Assembly (NCBI GenBank): GCA_023055355.1
Contig: JALJCS010000022.1
Location: forward strand, 9,285,001 to 9,349,000
DNA from: Agelaius tricolor
Lineage: Eukaryota > Chordata > Aves > Passeriformes > Icteridae
DNA: 64,000 nucleotides
Direction of reading: 5' to 3'
Shown: positions 25,995 through 40,582 of the stretch, in pieces
Numbering within the stretch: the first letter of the stretch is position 1
Layout: each line of letters begins with the position of its first letter
The notes under the pieces: generated by a model
What the model was told of the DNA's origin: nothing
What the model saw: only the letters and a program-made list of their open reading frames with translations
Database searches by the model: none
Program-made: the position numbers and the translations under genes

Positions 25995-28900
25995 GTTCAA
26001 TGTTACCTGTAAAAATGAGCACATTTTTCAATGCTCTGCTCCTAAATTAAATTTACTTCTTGCTGCATTAACAGTTAATAAATCCCAGCCAGAAACCCCA
26101 CATGCTTCAATAAAGTTATATTGTGCATTTGAATTCAATAAAGACTGGCATAGTTCTAAATATATATAGGAATGTATAGAAATATGTTTTATGGACATAT
26201 ATATATAATTGATGCATATCTGAAAATATATCTATTAACAGTGCACCTTTAATAAATTATTGGCTAATGCCTTATTTGGGCCTTAGTACAAAACCCAAGG
26301 GAGTGAGAAGGTTTTGTAAAATGTTACCCACCTAGAGAGACCCTTTCACAGAACCTGATCCAGTGTCCACTGTATTGTGGAAAAACATCACCTCACTTTA
26401 AATGAAGTCTGGATAAATGAAATTTATCAGAAATAAAATGCCTGGAGGGCAAGAAGTTAATGGGATTGGGAGAACAGGGAGTGCCTACAGCCCTTTCCCT
26501 GTGTGTCTCTGGATGTGACAAAATGTTGAGTGCTTGTAGCTTTGCATCAGGAGCACTTTGTTGGAAGATCTTTTGTGCAGAGATATAAAAATGAGACCTG
26601 AAGGGAGCAGGTATTTTGTTTCCAAGCCTCTGATCCCAGTGATGGTTCCATGCCTGCAGATCTGGGAGCTGGTCAAGCCCTGGTAATTTGGCAGAGCAGT
26701 GTTATGAAATTCTGTCAGCCTGTGAGGCTGGAGCTGGCACTGGGAGCTGACTCCTCCATGGGGCTTGGAGGAGCTGCTGATACACAAAGAGACTGATTTA
26801 AATTGCTTTGGCATTTGAAAACATCGGTGTTAAATCCTCCCAGATCTGCATGCTTGTGGCTTTTATTGAGAGACAGGAACAGAATAACCTCTCTGATATT
26901 CACAGCGTTTCTAAGTCATCCCTAGAAATTGTGAGCTGTGATTTTGCTCTTTTACTGATTTTCATTGTCACAACTGTGTTGTTAAACACAGCACAGTACA
27001 GGGAATTTGAATGAGGTAATAAATTTTCCTTAAAATTCAGTGACAGAATGTAAAAGATGGAAAGCCTTTTCATACCATATTTTTCAGGAAAGAAAGTTGG
27101 AACAAGGTGGTTGATTCTCCCTATAAAAATGAGAAATATAACAATATACTGATTGTATGTTGTGCCTGGCAAATTTGGCAACAAAAATGTGGTGGTGCTG
27201 TTTTGGCCAGACCAGAGGGATCTGTGAAAGCAGAAAAGCCATACGGACCTAACAGGAGATTTCAGAAAGGTCCCTGTGTCATATTTTTTGGTCATTTGTT
27301 AGAATAGTTAATGAATGTCATTATTAAAAGAAGCTACAGTATAAATTCCATGTGCCTCCCAGCCATCAAGTCCTGCTTTGGATTTGTTTTTTACTCAGAG
27401 AAATTGCCAGCTGAGATTTCAGTGTGAAGGTACTTAGGCACAATTATTCTTGATTTCTGGTGGTGAAAGTGACCCAAATGTTCCACCCTGCAGTACAGTC
27501 ATTAGTTTTTATAGCTGTCAGTGCAGAACACAAGCAGGAATTGAGCTTTGAACATATTTGATGGAATCACACATGCTAAAAAGAGAAATGTGTGGGTTCA
27601 GCTCAGTTGTGTTCCAAAACATAACCATGTGTTGCAGCTACTGACTAACTCGAGGGCACAATATTGTTTATACATTGGATTTGGCATTTTTACACTTTCA
27701 CCATAGCAGACTGAATTGGTTATATAAGAATGATAAAAAGAAATTCCATATCCTTTGAGGGCAATCATATTAATAGCAAATATTTCCTTCATTCCATGTG
27801 ATTTTGGAATTGTAATTCTGCTGTGTGCATGGTGTTGACATGAAAATAAATAGGGTAATATAGAGAATTGTGTATTTGTTGCCATATATCCCAAATCATA
27901 GGGAATATTTGACTTTTATATAATGCTTTCAGCTGAATACAAGTATCCATAAAAAAAAAATTTGGTTACTAGAATTCTGTTATATTTTAAATGTGCTACA
28001 ACTCTTGTCACATAATAAAGTTGAGTGAATTAGAGCATTTGATTTATTTTGGTGGAAAAGCCAGAAAGGCTGTTGGAAATTCTTGAGTCAATCATGCAGG
28101 TTATTGCTCATTCCCTTGTGATTTTTTACAAAAAATGTATTCAACAGTTGGTGAACCTGTTTTGTCTTTTCTCTGTCATTGGAGGCCAATTTAAACCCTT
28201 GGCTTGTGACTTTTTTTCTGGAATGTAACTGAATTTCAGCTTATTAGCCATTGTATTCACACTGTCAGGTGCTGCAGTCAGCCTGATGACTGAAGCTGCA
28301 TGCAGATAAACAGGTTGTGAATTTTGACCATACAGAGCCTGTTAGATTTCCATAAATGTGAATTTTTGGCATGAATACTCTCATGACAGCGCATTCCGTG
28401 ATACCTGGAGTGGACAAACCCCAAAATTCTGAATTAAGCCTCAGTAGATATTTCAAAACTCATCCCTTTTAAAGCCAGGACTCTCCTGACCTTGGGGCTG
28501 CCTGGGATCTGCCAGGTTTGTTTTGGATGCCAGAGCAGCCCAGCATGCAGACATGACTCAGTCCCAGCTCTTGGCCAGTCTCTCACAAGTCTGTGCAGGC
28601 AGCAAGAACAAAACTCCCCAGCTGCCAAGGGCTGCAGGAGAGGAGCTGGCTGTGCTCTGCCTGCACACAATGCTCAGCTGTCCCCACTCTTGGAGGCCAC
28701 TGATCACAAGGGTGCCTCAAAAGTGGGAATTTGTTTGAAGGAGGGTGACCTCTGCCTCCTTGGGCAGATGAAAGAAAGCAGAATGAGGGCTCTCAGCTGC
28801 CTCCCCTGTGCAAAACATTTGCAGGAGGGCAAGTGTGAGATGCAGGCAGGGAGGGTTTGACCTTCTGGGGCTGACACTGAGGCTTTGCAGCTCTTTTATT

Positions 28901-29589
28901 TTGTAAAATATCCATTTCCAAGCGCTTCCATCTGCATGAGAGTTGTGCTGAAGTGATCTTGTTCTGAGGAGCAAAAGCTCATCTTGGCTCAAGGAGGCCA
29001 AGGAAATGGAGTTTCCCTGTTACCCATGAGCAGGACTCACCCAGGGTAGAAAGAGGGGGATATTACTAATGTGTAAATGTTGCCAAAAATCAAGATTTGT
29101 GATGTTTTTCTGTGGCTGCTTTAGTAACAGGACATTTCTGCTCTTTCCTTGCTTTTTATTTCCCTGCTATTATCCTGATAAATGTGCAAGTCTGTGATTG
29201 CATGCTGCCCATACCAACAATTCCATATTTCACACAAACCCACTTTCCTGGGCCATCCCAAAGGTGATGAACATGCTATGGACCATGGGCAACCTCAGCA
29301 GCTGAAATTTCCAGTTCCCTTTGCATCCCTGCAGTCTTAACAACTAAATTCAGCCTCAGCTGATCTTCACAACTCTATAAGCAATTAACTGGTCTTTAAA
29401 ATCCCTTTTCAGCCTCTTTTAAATTTCTGTAAAGCTCTTTCTCCACATTACACTGCTTCCCAGCACCTAAGGGTTTTCAGGGGTTGTAATAAAGGAACCA
29501 CAATAATTATCTGTTCCTTTTCCTTGCTGCTTCCACAAGTGGGACCAAAGGGGGAAGTTTTATATGCCTGAGTCTGTGAACAAAATTAT
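25995..29589. other. Noncoding stretch, no gene supported
   Basis: AT-rich sequence with short TA runs at about 26160-26210, an A10 run near 27951-27960 and a GC-richer patch at about 28480-28860. An imperfect hairpin lies at 26745-26778, with an 8-bp core CTCCTCCA/TGGAGGAG around a 7-base loop. I see no recognisable gene or transposon. Confidence 0.5.
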
Positions 29590-29711
29590 AAGGATCTAAA
29601 AAGAAATAGATAAGATATAAAAAATCTATTAAAATATATATAAAAAATTAAAAATATATAAAAAATAAAAATATATCTCTTTTATATGTATACATACATA
29701 TATATATATAG

Positions 29712-29759
<48 letters not shown>

Positions 29760-29790
29760 TTTTTTTTTTTTTTTGCTACAAACAAACAAA
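29590..29790. repeat. Compound AT/CA microsatellite with T15 tract
   Basis: AT-rich low-complexity sequence leads into a short TACA/TA run, a (CA)n of about five units, then an uninterrupted AT dinucleotide run of 35 bases (29722-29756), then CAC, and T15 (29760-29774), closing with AAACAAAC. The long pure AT run is likely to be length-variable. Confidence 0.92.
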
Positions 29791-32700
29791 AGATAGATTT
29801 TGTCACTGAAACCCCTTTGTGGAAGGGAGGTGTCTGGAGAGGTAACCTGGAGGAAATTCTCTGTATAAGGCCAGACAGCTCACTCCCCTTCTCTCAGCAA
29901 TTAGTCAGTTTAGAAGCTCCTCATTTTTGACCATATGGCACAGAAAACAACTTGAATGATGAAAAACCTGGGGCCAGCCTCATTCCACCAGGAGGTTCTG
30001 TTGTTTCCTGATGACTTTGGCTTTTTGTGCAAAACTTGCCCTCAGTGGCTAATGAGGTTCTTGCTGCTTCTGGTGTCACTGCTCTTTTTGTGGGTGTCAA
30101 AGCACCTCCTGCAAATGAAGTGCTTTTCTAATCATCCTTGCCATGTTATTTCTGTCTTCTCTGGTTTTTTGCTTAATTTTTATCACTTGGCATTAAGATA
30201 ATTGGACTGTTGATAAGTGTCTGCTATTAAAAAAAAAAAAAAGGGACTGAAATGAATCCTGTCAGATACCTGCACATTATAGGCAAAAAGCTCCTGCATT
30301 TATCACCAACCTGGGCCTCCCTTTATTAGCTGGAGACTTGAGTCGACAGAGGTGGCAGGAACCACTTTATTTTTCTTAAATTTTCTTTAATCCTGGAGGT
30401 TTTTGCCTGGGATCTGCTCTAGCTGAACTTCTTTTCAAATCCATCTTTCCTTCAGCTGGGTGTGAGGATCTAACACATACCATGCTCAAAATTCTGAAAA
30501 TCCTTGTTGGTCAGAAGAGGTCTTGCAGAAACTGTTAATTTTGGGGATATCCAGGGATTATGATGTAAATTTATGTCCTAGGACTCTGGGGTTTATTGCC
30601 TCATCCTTTGAAGCTGGGGCAGAGCTCCCAGTTCATTGCTTTGCCTTTTAATTGTGCTTTTAAATGTCTTTACTCCTCCTGAGTGCTTTGGGGGTTCCCA
30701 AACTGGGAAAAGCTCTCTGTGACTGGAAAATTTGACTTTAATGCAATGAGCAGAGAGTGATTGGAAGCTGAGAGACCAGGCAGGAGGAGACCAGGTGCTG
30801 ATTCCTTGTGATTGAAGGGAGCCTGGGGGAACTGGGATGGTTTCATAGTGGGAGTGGGGAAGATCTGGTGTTGGCAGCAAAGCTGGGACATCTGAAAGGT
30901 TCAGTCATGTAGCACACTGTGGGTGTAGGAGCAGGTTGTGTCAACCAAAGGAATGCTTTGCTTGTCATCACAACCTGGGGCAGTAATCACACACCTTCAA
31001 ATGTGATCGTTTTTGTGAGATCCAGACCGCTAAAATAATTTTGTATTTAAAAATATACCAAATAAAATATTTTTTTTAATTAAAAAACATCCAAAATACA
31101 ACCAGCCATAAATACAAAATCCGTAGAAGCAATAAAAAGAATTAAATAAATTTATTTTAATATGAAAGCCATCATAGAAGCCATTGAAGGATGAAATCCT
31201 CTAGAAGTGAGGGAAAAGGCTAAATCTGAGGCAAATAAAATTCCTCTCTAAACCCAAGAGTGGTTCAGAAAAATCTAAACCATTTCAATTAGTGGACTAA
31301 GAGAAATGCACCAGCTACACAGAAAAATATATTGAAATGTAGCTTAACCTTTGTTTTGTCAGGTAGATGGGATGTGTTGATTGATATATGAGTATTTTAT
31401 GAGTTTGCAGACAAATCAGATAAAATGTCAGCTCATTTGATTTAAACTGAGAAGAAAGTGGACACTGAGGATTTTTATGATTATGAATGTACATTTAACA
31501 GAATGTGAATGCTTCAGAAAAGCTGTAAAGATTTTTTTCCCTAATAAATGGAAAGCTTTTCCACAGAATTTGCCACAAACTGACACTGCTCTTTTCACAG
31601 TGTGATTTTTGTAATTATCTCTGCACAGAAGAATCATCAGTTGCTCAAGGAAAGAACATCCAAAAGAATTAAGCCTGCAAAAATCTTTTCAGAATGACTT
31701 TGTTTCACCATACTTGAGATTTCCTTGATGTGCTGTGCTGAGCTTTTATTGCAATATGGGTAATTACTGTCATTCTGCCCAGAGATGTTGCTCTTAATAC
31801 ATCACTTCAGTGGCTAAATTAACAAGTAGTGTTGCAATTGACATTTCTTGTTGAAAAATAATTAGAACTCAGCCTAAGACTTAATGAGCCATGTGCTAGA
31901 ACTGCCCATTATTTGTTTTTTCTATCCTGCACATGCTAAGGAAATTGTATTAAAAAAAATAAATTAGGTAATTGTGTAATATTTAGCATTTTTTATTGTT
32001 GTGAAATAGCCTTGTAATCCTCTGTGATTCTTGGACCCTAATTAGAATCTTTCAAGCCAGGTTATCAAAATACCTGGTGTAAAGCAGTGGCATCTTCATC
32101 TGTCTCTGTTCTTTGCTGTTGGTTGAGGGGGCCTGTGCTGCTCCAGGGCTGCTGCAGGGAAAAGGGAGCAGAGCTGGAGCCCAGGGGCACGGAGGTGTCA
32201 GGGACCTGTGAGGTGCCAGGCAGTGCCCTGAACTCCCAGTGCCCAATTCTGCATCATTAAAGTGAAAATATTTCCCTTCCTTTTCTCCTTTCTGCTCTCT
32301 CTACGTCTGATTTTAAGCCCTTGGAGCAAAGGCTCACTGTGTGTTTGGTAGAAAACCTAAAAACACTGGCTATGATCTTCTGGGCACTTGGAAGGTTTTA
32401 CCATCATTCTAACAGAGATATAATATTATTAAATCACTGGATATATGCTGAGTTATTTTTTTCCCTGAAGTGTGGCTTTTCAGGATGGTTGATGCCTCCT
32501 GTTTTCATGGGTTTTGAGGATATCAAAGTCATTATCTTGGAATTACTGCTTATGGATAGAGCCTGCAGTGCACCCACAACCTCAGAAAGAGTTTGGAGTC
32601 AGCTCTCACAGGGGGATTTTTTGGGGTTTTTTTAGTATATTTTATATGTTTTTATTTTTGATGAAATATTTTAGCAGTTCTCTGCTAAAAGATACTGACA

Positions 32701-32857
32701 CAAAGTACAGCAACAGCATAAAATCCCACTGGGTTCTGTAAAGACCTCTCCCAAATGCAGGTTTTTATTGCTTTTGTACAGAACAAATCCATATCCTCAA
32801 ACCATGCTAAAGCCTTTAGATGTCCTGCTGAGATAACTTAACTGTACTACATCTGAC
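29791..32857. other. Noncoding stretch, no gene supported
   Basis: This holds an A14 tract at 30229-30242 and an AT-rich low-complexity stretch around 31030-31160. No exon, RNA gene or transposon is recognised. Confidence 0.5.
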
Positions 32858-32945
32858 TAGTCTATCAGAATAGACTATAAATAATATATATATTATATAT
32901 ATATATAATATATATAAATATACTATATATAAATATATACAAGAA
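32858..32945. repeat. AT-dinucleotide block preceded by an 8-bp hairpin
   Basis: A perfect 8-bp inverted repeat (TAGTCTAT at 32858-32865, ATAGACTA at 32870-32877, 4-base loop) leads straight into about 65 bases made almost only of TA, TATA and AATA steps. The block is interrupted rather than pure, so it is probably less variable than the one near 29.7 kb. Confidence 0.85.
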
Positions 32946-33210
32946 TATTTTATAGAGAAACAATATTTTATCTACATCCTGGGATCTATAACCAGGAGAT
33001 ATTTATTCAATGATGGATATGCAATGCTTATTTAAGCTGCTTTGGATTTTGAGGTGCAATTACAACCTCAAAAAATGGCTCATAACAATTTTAAATTTAA
33101 AAGTGGTTGATTGTACACCACTGGTATTCTAATCAAGATGTTAATGAAAGGGTGTTTTGCATGAACCTTTTTCCTGAAATCATGCTGCTCTCACTTCAGT
33201 GAGAAAATAA

Positions 33211-33250
33211 AACTCTTTGGAAAATACCCAAACTCTTTGGAAAAAAACCC
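33211..33250. repeat. Two 20-bp tandem copies
   Basis: AACTCTTTGGAAAATACCCA is followed by AACTCTTTGGAAAAAAACCC, with differences only in the second half. Confidence 0.85.
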
Positions 33251-36200
33251 AAACAAGCCCAAACTGACCCCAAATCTCTTCTGCTCAATAATTGCTGAAA
33301 TCAAATTTATCCCAAGCAGTTTGAGAGCTGGGGAGGGGCATTTTGGCTCCAGAGCCTTTGTGTTGATGCTCAGAATGTTGATTATATTCTAAACCTCCCT
33401 TGTGCATCAGCAGCTTTGATATCTCAAGCTCCTTTGATCTGTAGAAAGCTTCTAACTTGAGGATAACTCCTGGAGTTGTTTACAAATGTTACAAGATAGA
33501 TTCTCATGTTCTATTATCTTTTTAATGAGCAAAACCTCCTTCCCCAGGCAGGGATCAGGACTGGGATGTGCTTGGTGCTGCAGAGTGCATCTCAAAGCTT
33601 CTGCTATGATATTTTAGCTTCATAAATTGCTAAAACCTACAGAGAGGAATATTATAGTTATAATGTATGGTTTGCTGTGGCTCACAAAGTTGTAAGTCTA
33701 TTCAGTTTCATCAAGCACAAATGTGTTTTCCTAAAGAAGTTGCTCACAGTGTTAATATTGTTACTAATCTTGTTCTAGTCTTAGTCTGGCCTGGCCCTAT
33801 GAAATGGAGTTAATGGAAAAGGTGAATTTTTTACTTTCTTTTTCAGGTTGTAATGCAATTCCTCCTGTAATTTAGTACTGCTAAGTGATATAGGTCTCTT
33901 TGTGAGACATATCTCCCATGAATTTTCAATGAAATGTTCAGTAAGAGCCTGTATTTTGATAATTTATTTGGCCTAAACCCCTAATCTAACCCAGCAGGAG
34001 CACATTGTTATTCAGCCAATGGAGAGCACAAGCAATGAGTTGTGGAGAGAAACAACCAATGTTCTGCATAAATCTGAATTATCCATGTTTCCCATGTAGA
34101 ATCCACCCAGCTGGCACAAGCTGCCATCAGATCCCAAAAGCTGGGAGCTGTTTTGCTTTCGAGTCAAACTTAGAGTAAATAAATTAAAATCCCTGTGCTA
34201 TGCTCTCCTGGTTTTAATGGATTTTATGGTGGATTTTATACTTTGGACCTCCTCAAGCAGCCAGAGTGTCAGAGCACTGAGAGATGCAGAGCTTCAGGGG
34301 AGGCTGAGGTGTAGCTTTCAGCTGCTGTAAGAGTCAGCCTTCTAAATGTGGAGAGTGATTTGGTGGCCCCGAAGCACAACACCTCTCAAAATGGAATTAA
34401 ATTTAAATGTGCTCAAGAATGACTCCTGCTATGCACTTCTCAGCCCCCTCCTCTCCATCTGTAGCTGGTGGGAGTTGAGCTTACTCAGAAATTTGCTGAG
34501 GATGCTTTACACCTTGCAGATGTTTAAATTTGAATGCCATTTGTAATAGGATATAAATAAAGTAATACTGGCTGCCTGTAAAATGTAATATCTTGGAAAG
34601 CAAGATTGGGGATTTTAAAAAAAAATTCAGCTGCTTTTGACCTTCTTCTTCAGATGGGATTTCAATATCTGCACAGTTTCCCATTTAAAAAATAGACTGG
34701 GTGCAAAATAACCCTTGGTTTTTAACTGAGTAAAGAATTGTTAATTGTTTTAGAGACCAAATGAGCAGATCCTGAAGCAGGACAAGGTTGGATGGAGCTG
34801 CCAAGAGGTGGATGTGTCTTCACATGTGTGAATCTGCAGCATCATTCTCTATACCATCATCCAAATAATAGAGAATTTCCAGGCTCACCATCTTTGTAGC
34901 CCACTCCAGGAGAGAGCATCCCAGGAGAATCCTTTTATTTTGTTATTTTCACAGTGACAGCAGCAACAGCTTGAGAGATGCTGAATGCAAACACTTGATT
35001 TGCAAGGGAAGGTTTATATAAATGATGATTTGATTGCATGTGGTGGCAACAGTAAATACATCACTAATGGGAATGAATCCTCTCAGGAAAATAATTTTAC
35101 AGCTCTGTTCCACAGTGCAACCAAAATGCTGTAAAGCTTTGCCCTAGGTTCATAATTGGGAATATGGCTGAAGAATAGTGAGAGCATTTTTAAGGAAGAT
35201 GGATGTTTGCTGTAAACCTGGCATCATTTTATAGCTTGCAGACACGGGTAGTCCCTGAAGTATCTGTCTTGCAAATATGAACATGGGTCAAGGGGAGAGA
35301 AATGAGAGAGACTACAGCAAGTGCTGTGTAACACTATTGCCCCTGGCATGAAATATTTATTGAAATATTCAAACCAAATGAGAATACAAGACCTTTTACT
35401 TGTCTGAAGCTGGGAATATATTTGTTTTGTGGGGTTTTTTTCTCTTTTCTTCTTTTATTTTGTCTGCTGTCTGCTGGTGTAGGTTTGTACATGCTTTGAT
35501 GTATGCACTGCACTAAGATTTTAAGTTTGTGATGTGGTAAGGTTGTGTCAAATCTCCCAAGATTAACCAGTGATTAATGTTCCCCACCCATAATCTGTCC
35601 AAGTGAATGAAAATGATGCTGTAGACTTCACTGGGCCCTGCTTATTTAAGCATGCTCTAAAGGGGAGAATGGATACCCAGCTTCTGTGCTTTATTTCTAA
35701 AGTTTTAAACAAATCTCTTTCTAATATCCCTAAAAGTCACCTTGTTCCATTAAGGAGGGTGAGTTACTGGCAAATGGAACCATGGCTAAGGAAAAAAGAG
35801 GATTTCCAAGGTGGGCTTGAGGGGAATGGTGAAAAGCTGATGCTCCCAGATCACTCCCAGGGCCAGGCAGAGCAGCTCATTGTGGGGTGGAACTGGAAAT
35901 GCCCCTAACAGTGCTTGCAGCCTTGTGCTGAAACCTGATTGAACCTATTTCCACACCTCCAGTTTCCTAAACAGACCTGGAAACAACTGCATTAGAGCAA
36001 AAACTAACTGAAATTGGGAGAATTATGTGAGTATCACATAAATTCCCTGGGAGTCCCAGCTCTCTGTCCAAGCTCCAGGGACCTGGATCTGCTGCACCAC
36101 CCAAACCCTGGTGATGAGATAAGGAACAGAGCAGCAAAGGTGCTGCAGGACTGATTAAAAACAAGCAGTTAATGAGCTCTTGTTACAGAGAAAGGAAAGG

Positions 36201-39200
36201 GCCAAGACCTTGCTTGACCCCCAGAGGGAATGTTGGCAACTTGCCTTTTCCCAAGTCAGTGTAATTCCCTGGGCTCTCCCCAGAATTTTGACCACTAAGC
36301 CCACATTTGTTTTATGATAACTCCCTTTTTTCTTATTTTGAGAAAAAGATGTAAAGCACTGCAGAAGCAAAAGCTATAGTAAAGCATAACAAGGTCTTAT
36401 AAAAAGTATTGAAAAATTATTTTATTTGACCCAGGGTCTAAAATTATTAGGAGTGGTGAAAAGCAATTTCCACTGTAGTGCTTTTAATTTGATTTACAAA
36501 ATGTGGAGGCATGGTTTCATGGTAATAAAGAAATCAACGTATAGTTGCTGCAAACCATGACATTTTCAAAAGTAATTCTATTTTCTCAAAGTCAGATAAT
36601 ATTATTTCATTCTCTTCTCCTCAAATCATCACCCAGCACTGTGTCAGGTATGTGGGAGTCAAGATCACTGTTCTCTATTGAGTGTGAGAGATGAAAATAC
36701 ATCTCAGAAATCTTTTCCCACTGTTATTTCTGAGAGTGGCAGTGCCCAGTGTCTGTGGGCTGTGTCTCATCATGCTGCCTCAATTCAGTGTCATGCTATT
36801 GAATGTCACAATGTCACAGTGTTCTCCTCCTTAACACCTACCCCTGTTTCAGGACTATATTTAATAGAGAGAAGCTATTCTTCTCTTTATTCAAAGGAAT
36901 TTGAGTCTCTTTTCTCTGCTGAGAGACACCGCTGCAGAGGCCCTTTTGTTAATCATGAAGGACATTGAAGGAAAGGTTGTGCAAAAAGCAGAATAGCTTT
37001 CAATCCCATGTGGGCTGAAACTGGGACCCTGCAACATTTCAAAATTTCCACCATTTCCATTGTTTCTCTGTAGTTTCCACCCATATCACTGCAATATTAC
37101 CTTTTCCAAGTGGTATTTGATTAGACTGTGGCAACTATCAATTTTATGGCCCAGCACGGTAGCCCAAATTACAATTAACTATCAAAGGTCTGTTTAATGA
37201 CAACAATACAAGGTTTTGATGTTATCATAATAACAATAATTAAAAAAAATTGAACGTTTCTTTGCCTAAAGGTGTAGAAATAAAAGCTAAAAAGGAAAGA
37301 TTTCTTCCCACCTTCCTGTTTGTATTGCCTGTAGTGGGACCAGCAGTGCTTTCATTTCCCTCTTTAGAAGGTGACTGCATTCCAACATTTGCTCTTTGTT
37401 ATTCACCTTTACCATCATCCCTCTGTTCCTAGGTGGCAATTTCACTGACAGGGCTGCCACAATATTCCACACGTTGGTGGAATCATTTTGTCTCAACACA
37501 TCTGAGGTCTCTGAAATTAAAATGATGGTTTGTGACACTGAATATGAGACTAAAAGGCAAGACAGAGAACACAGTGATGTTTAACTGCTGCTGCAGGAGG
37601 AAACTTCCATGGAGCCAGACTTTGCTGATCTTGTCTTCATTTGATGGTCAAAATGGTCTTGATTTCCTTGCACAAAACTGTTCTTAATGAACACAATGAA
37701 AAATACTTTAGAAGATTCAGTGCTTGATGCCTCAATAAATTTTTCACCCAACCACCATAAAAGTATAATTTGAAATACCACTCCAAGTTCTTATTCTATG
37801 TTCTTTTTGCCATTCTAATGGTGCTTTTTTCCAACAAGCTAAAGGTTAAAGCTCTTGTTAAAACTGAATTCTGTAACAGGACTTTAATCATAGTGCTGCT
37901 ACTTTGATGCTGCAATATAAATAATCACCACTGTGACAAATTTCACATTGCTGCTCAGTGAGTGTTGCAGTTACTTATTCCTGCTAACTTGTTCTTATTA
38001 CATCCTGCTGGCTTTTTAGTGTCATAATCTGGTGTTATCTAGGCAAAGTCCCATCACTCTTACTGTATTTCACAGGGTTGTCCTAAATGCCATATAAATC
38101 TCTTTTTTTTAATAAATTAACCCAGAGTTAGGTGGCCTCCAGCATGTATATTTTTTGATCTATTGGCAACCACAAATCTCCTTAAAGCTGATGCACATAC
38201 TGGGTATCTGTCACCTGTTTGAAAGTAATGAACAATTAAATGGGTCTTAGATGAAAAAGGCCAAGGGATTGTCATCATGTAAATGCTGGGATTGGAATTT
38301 AATAGTTTTGCAATCTCCTCTTCCCTTCTCACCCCTCACCTCCATCACCATGGAAGAGGTGTCAGTGGTTAGAGGAGAAAAACCAGCGAAGCAAAAATAA
38401 AAGTGGAGAGCAACCAGAGGAATAATAAGAAACTCAATTTTTGTGCCATTACCTTGGGAGAAAATCTATAGATGGAATTTATTTTTTAGGGAAATTTTGG
38501 ACAAAATTGTGATTGGAGTTGTAAACAAGGAAACTCTCATGTTTCCTAAGCCTCCTGTATTCAGCAAAAGAAATGTTTTTATTCACAGATTTTCAGTCAG
38601 CTGAGAGGGATCAGATAAATGTAATTTGCTTTAAAAAAAAATGTTTTCCAAATAAAACTAACTCACACATTCTTTATGGCTAAGCTAAGCCCTTGACATG
38701 TGATGTGATCTCTCAGTGTCAAATTCCAAGTTCACTGAAACAACTCACCTTTATCAACATTTTTAATCTTGGTTTATTTTTTAGTTGAGCTGTTATCTCT
38801 CAGTGGCCAGACATTTCTGGAATTATTGTGTAAACTACAAATTTAAAGTTTTAATGATGATAAAAATGAAAAGAGAATTTTATTGCTTTGTACTTGCATT
38901 CCATAAATGGTTCATTTTGGGTTGGGAACCTTATTCCTATGACTATTATGACTTTGTGATCTTTTTCATCTCTTAAAACAGGAGAAAATACTTCCTAAAC
39001 TTTGTTTGCAATTGCTCATTGCTTTGGGCTAGTTTATCTCTAGTTCATTTATTATTATTGTCTCCAACCAGAATTTTCACAGGAAAAACAAGAGTAAAAT
39101 TTGATGCTCAAGGGGTTTGACTTCCATAGTCTGTCTTTGTGTGTTTATATGGACATCCTGAGGGCCAAAGAAACTCTTTTTTTGTCTCTGCCCTCACTTT

Positions 39201-40567
39201 TGAGTGCTTTAATTAGGGATATTATGGGTTATTTTATTTCTTAGAAATTGCAGCTGTATAATTTTGATTTAAAAAGACTCTGTTTTCAGAAAACTGATTG
39301 ATGGGTACTAACTTTTGCTTGGTTCTGTGAACAGCAAGCTGTCATGTTTGCCCTAAAGGGGACATAACTTTTGCTTTAGATTTACTACACTATCAAAAAA
39401 AGATATGACTTTCAATATTAGGAAGAGAAATGGGAAAAAGCTGCACTTAATATTTCCAGGTTTTGAAGGAAAAGGATAGCAGAAATAGTGAGGAAATTAT
39501 AGCAAGTAATAGAGTAATAATAATAGAGACATTTGGGAGGGAGTAGATTTATGTGTTTGAAATTGTGTTTCCTTCATTGTTTCCTTGCATTGAGCCCAGC
39601 TGGGGTCAGGTTTATATCTAGAGAGCAATGATATAAAGATTATTGCTGTTAACAGGATTCAAATACAAAACAGGAGAAGAAAACAGACACACTGAGGCCA
39701 ACAGGTCAAAAGGGGATTTTCTGAATTAAAAATGATTGACAAAGGCTAAGCAGCACCTACCAAACCAAGTGTGGGGCGATGTTACTGAGATTTTTATTTT
39801 TATTTTTTTGATGCTTAACTTAAATTGGAATGATTGGTTTCAGCCAAATTCAGTTATGCCATGTTATCTTTCCAAATAGAAAAGAGGCTGAGTCTTCCTG
39901 TCCCATCCCATCCCAGTGCTCATTATGGCTAATTGATCACTTGAGTTTGATTGGCTTCCTCAGGAAAAGGGATTTCACTTTTTTGGTGTCCTTTTAACCA
40001 GCTAACAAGAGATCACCAGGTCAGGCACACTGAAATAATGGAGCAGTTAGAATGTGTGAATTATGGAGCCTTCCTTTCCAGGGAAGAAGACTAATCAGCT
40101 ACCTTGGCATTACACAGAATTCATCTTTCTGGCTGTTATTTCAGTTATTTTTACAACACAGTCCAGTGGTGCTCACTCTTTGTTATGATGAACAGATCAA
40201 AACAAGAACAAGACTGGGCTTGTATTGGAGAGGAAAATAGACAAAACCTGGTCTCTTTTAAAACATTTTTGCCTTTCTTTTTATTGGAAAATAGAAATTT
40301 GAGGCTTTTGTGCCTCAGAAACCTTTTTTCTGTTTGTTCCTAGGGGATGACTCTGGCTTTGTTCATGCTGCTCAGCACAGATCTGTGGTACTCTGACAAT
40401 GATTTGATGAATTTATGTTGTTGTTTCCATATCTTGCCTCCATTGCTCTTTCAGTGATGGTTTGGGGTGCCAGAAAATGGACTCAATTTGATTCCTGAGT
40501 CGGCTCAGTAGGAATGTGTCTGATAATTGGTATTACAGTGGTTTGCAGAGATATTGTGGGGATTTGC

Positions 40568-40582
40568 AAAAAAAAAAAAAAA
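40568..40582. repeat. A15 homopolymer
   Basis: Fifteen consecutive A with no recognisable retrocopy upstream. Confidence 0.9.

Noticed and set aside
29262..29325. C/D-box snoRNA-like spacing (GTGATGA then CTGA)
   Set aside because: The flanks cannot pair to form the terminal stem and no C'/D' pair is evident.
33972..33992. Degenerate CCCTAA-like interstitial telomere run
   Set aside because: Only about three imperfect units, too short and irregular to separate from chance.
34785..34815. Possible CR1 scrap (aaggttggatggagctgcca)
   Set aside because: Too short and no neighbouring CR1 landmark in the expected order.
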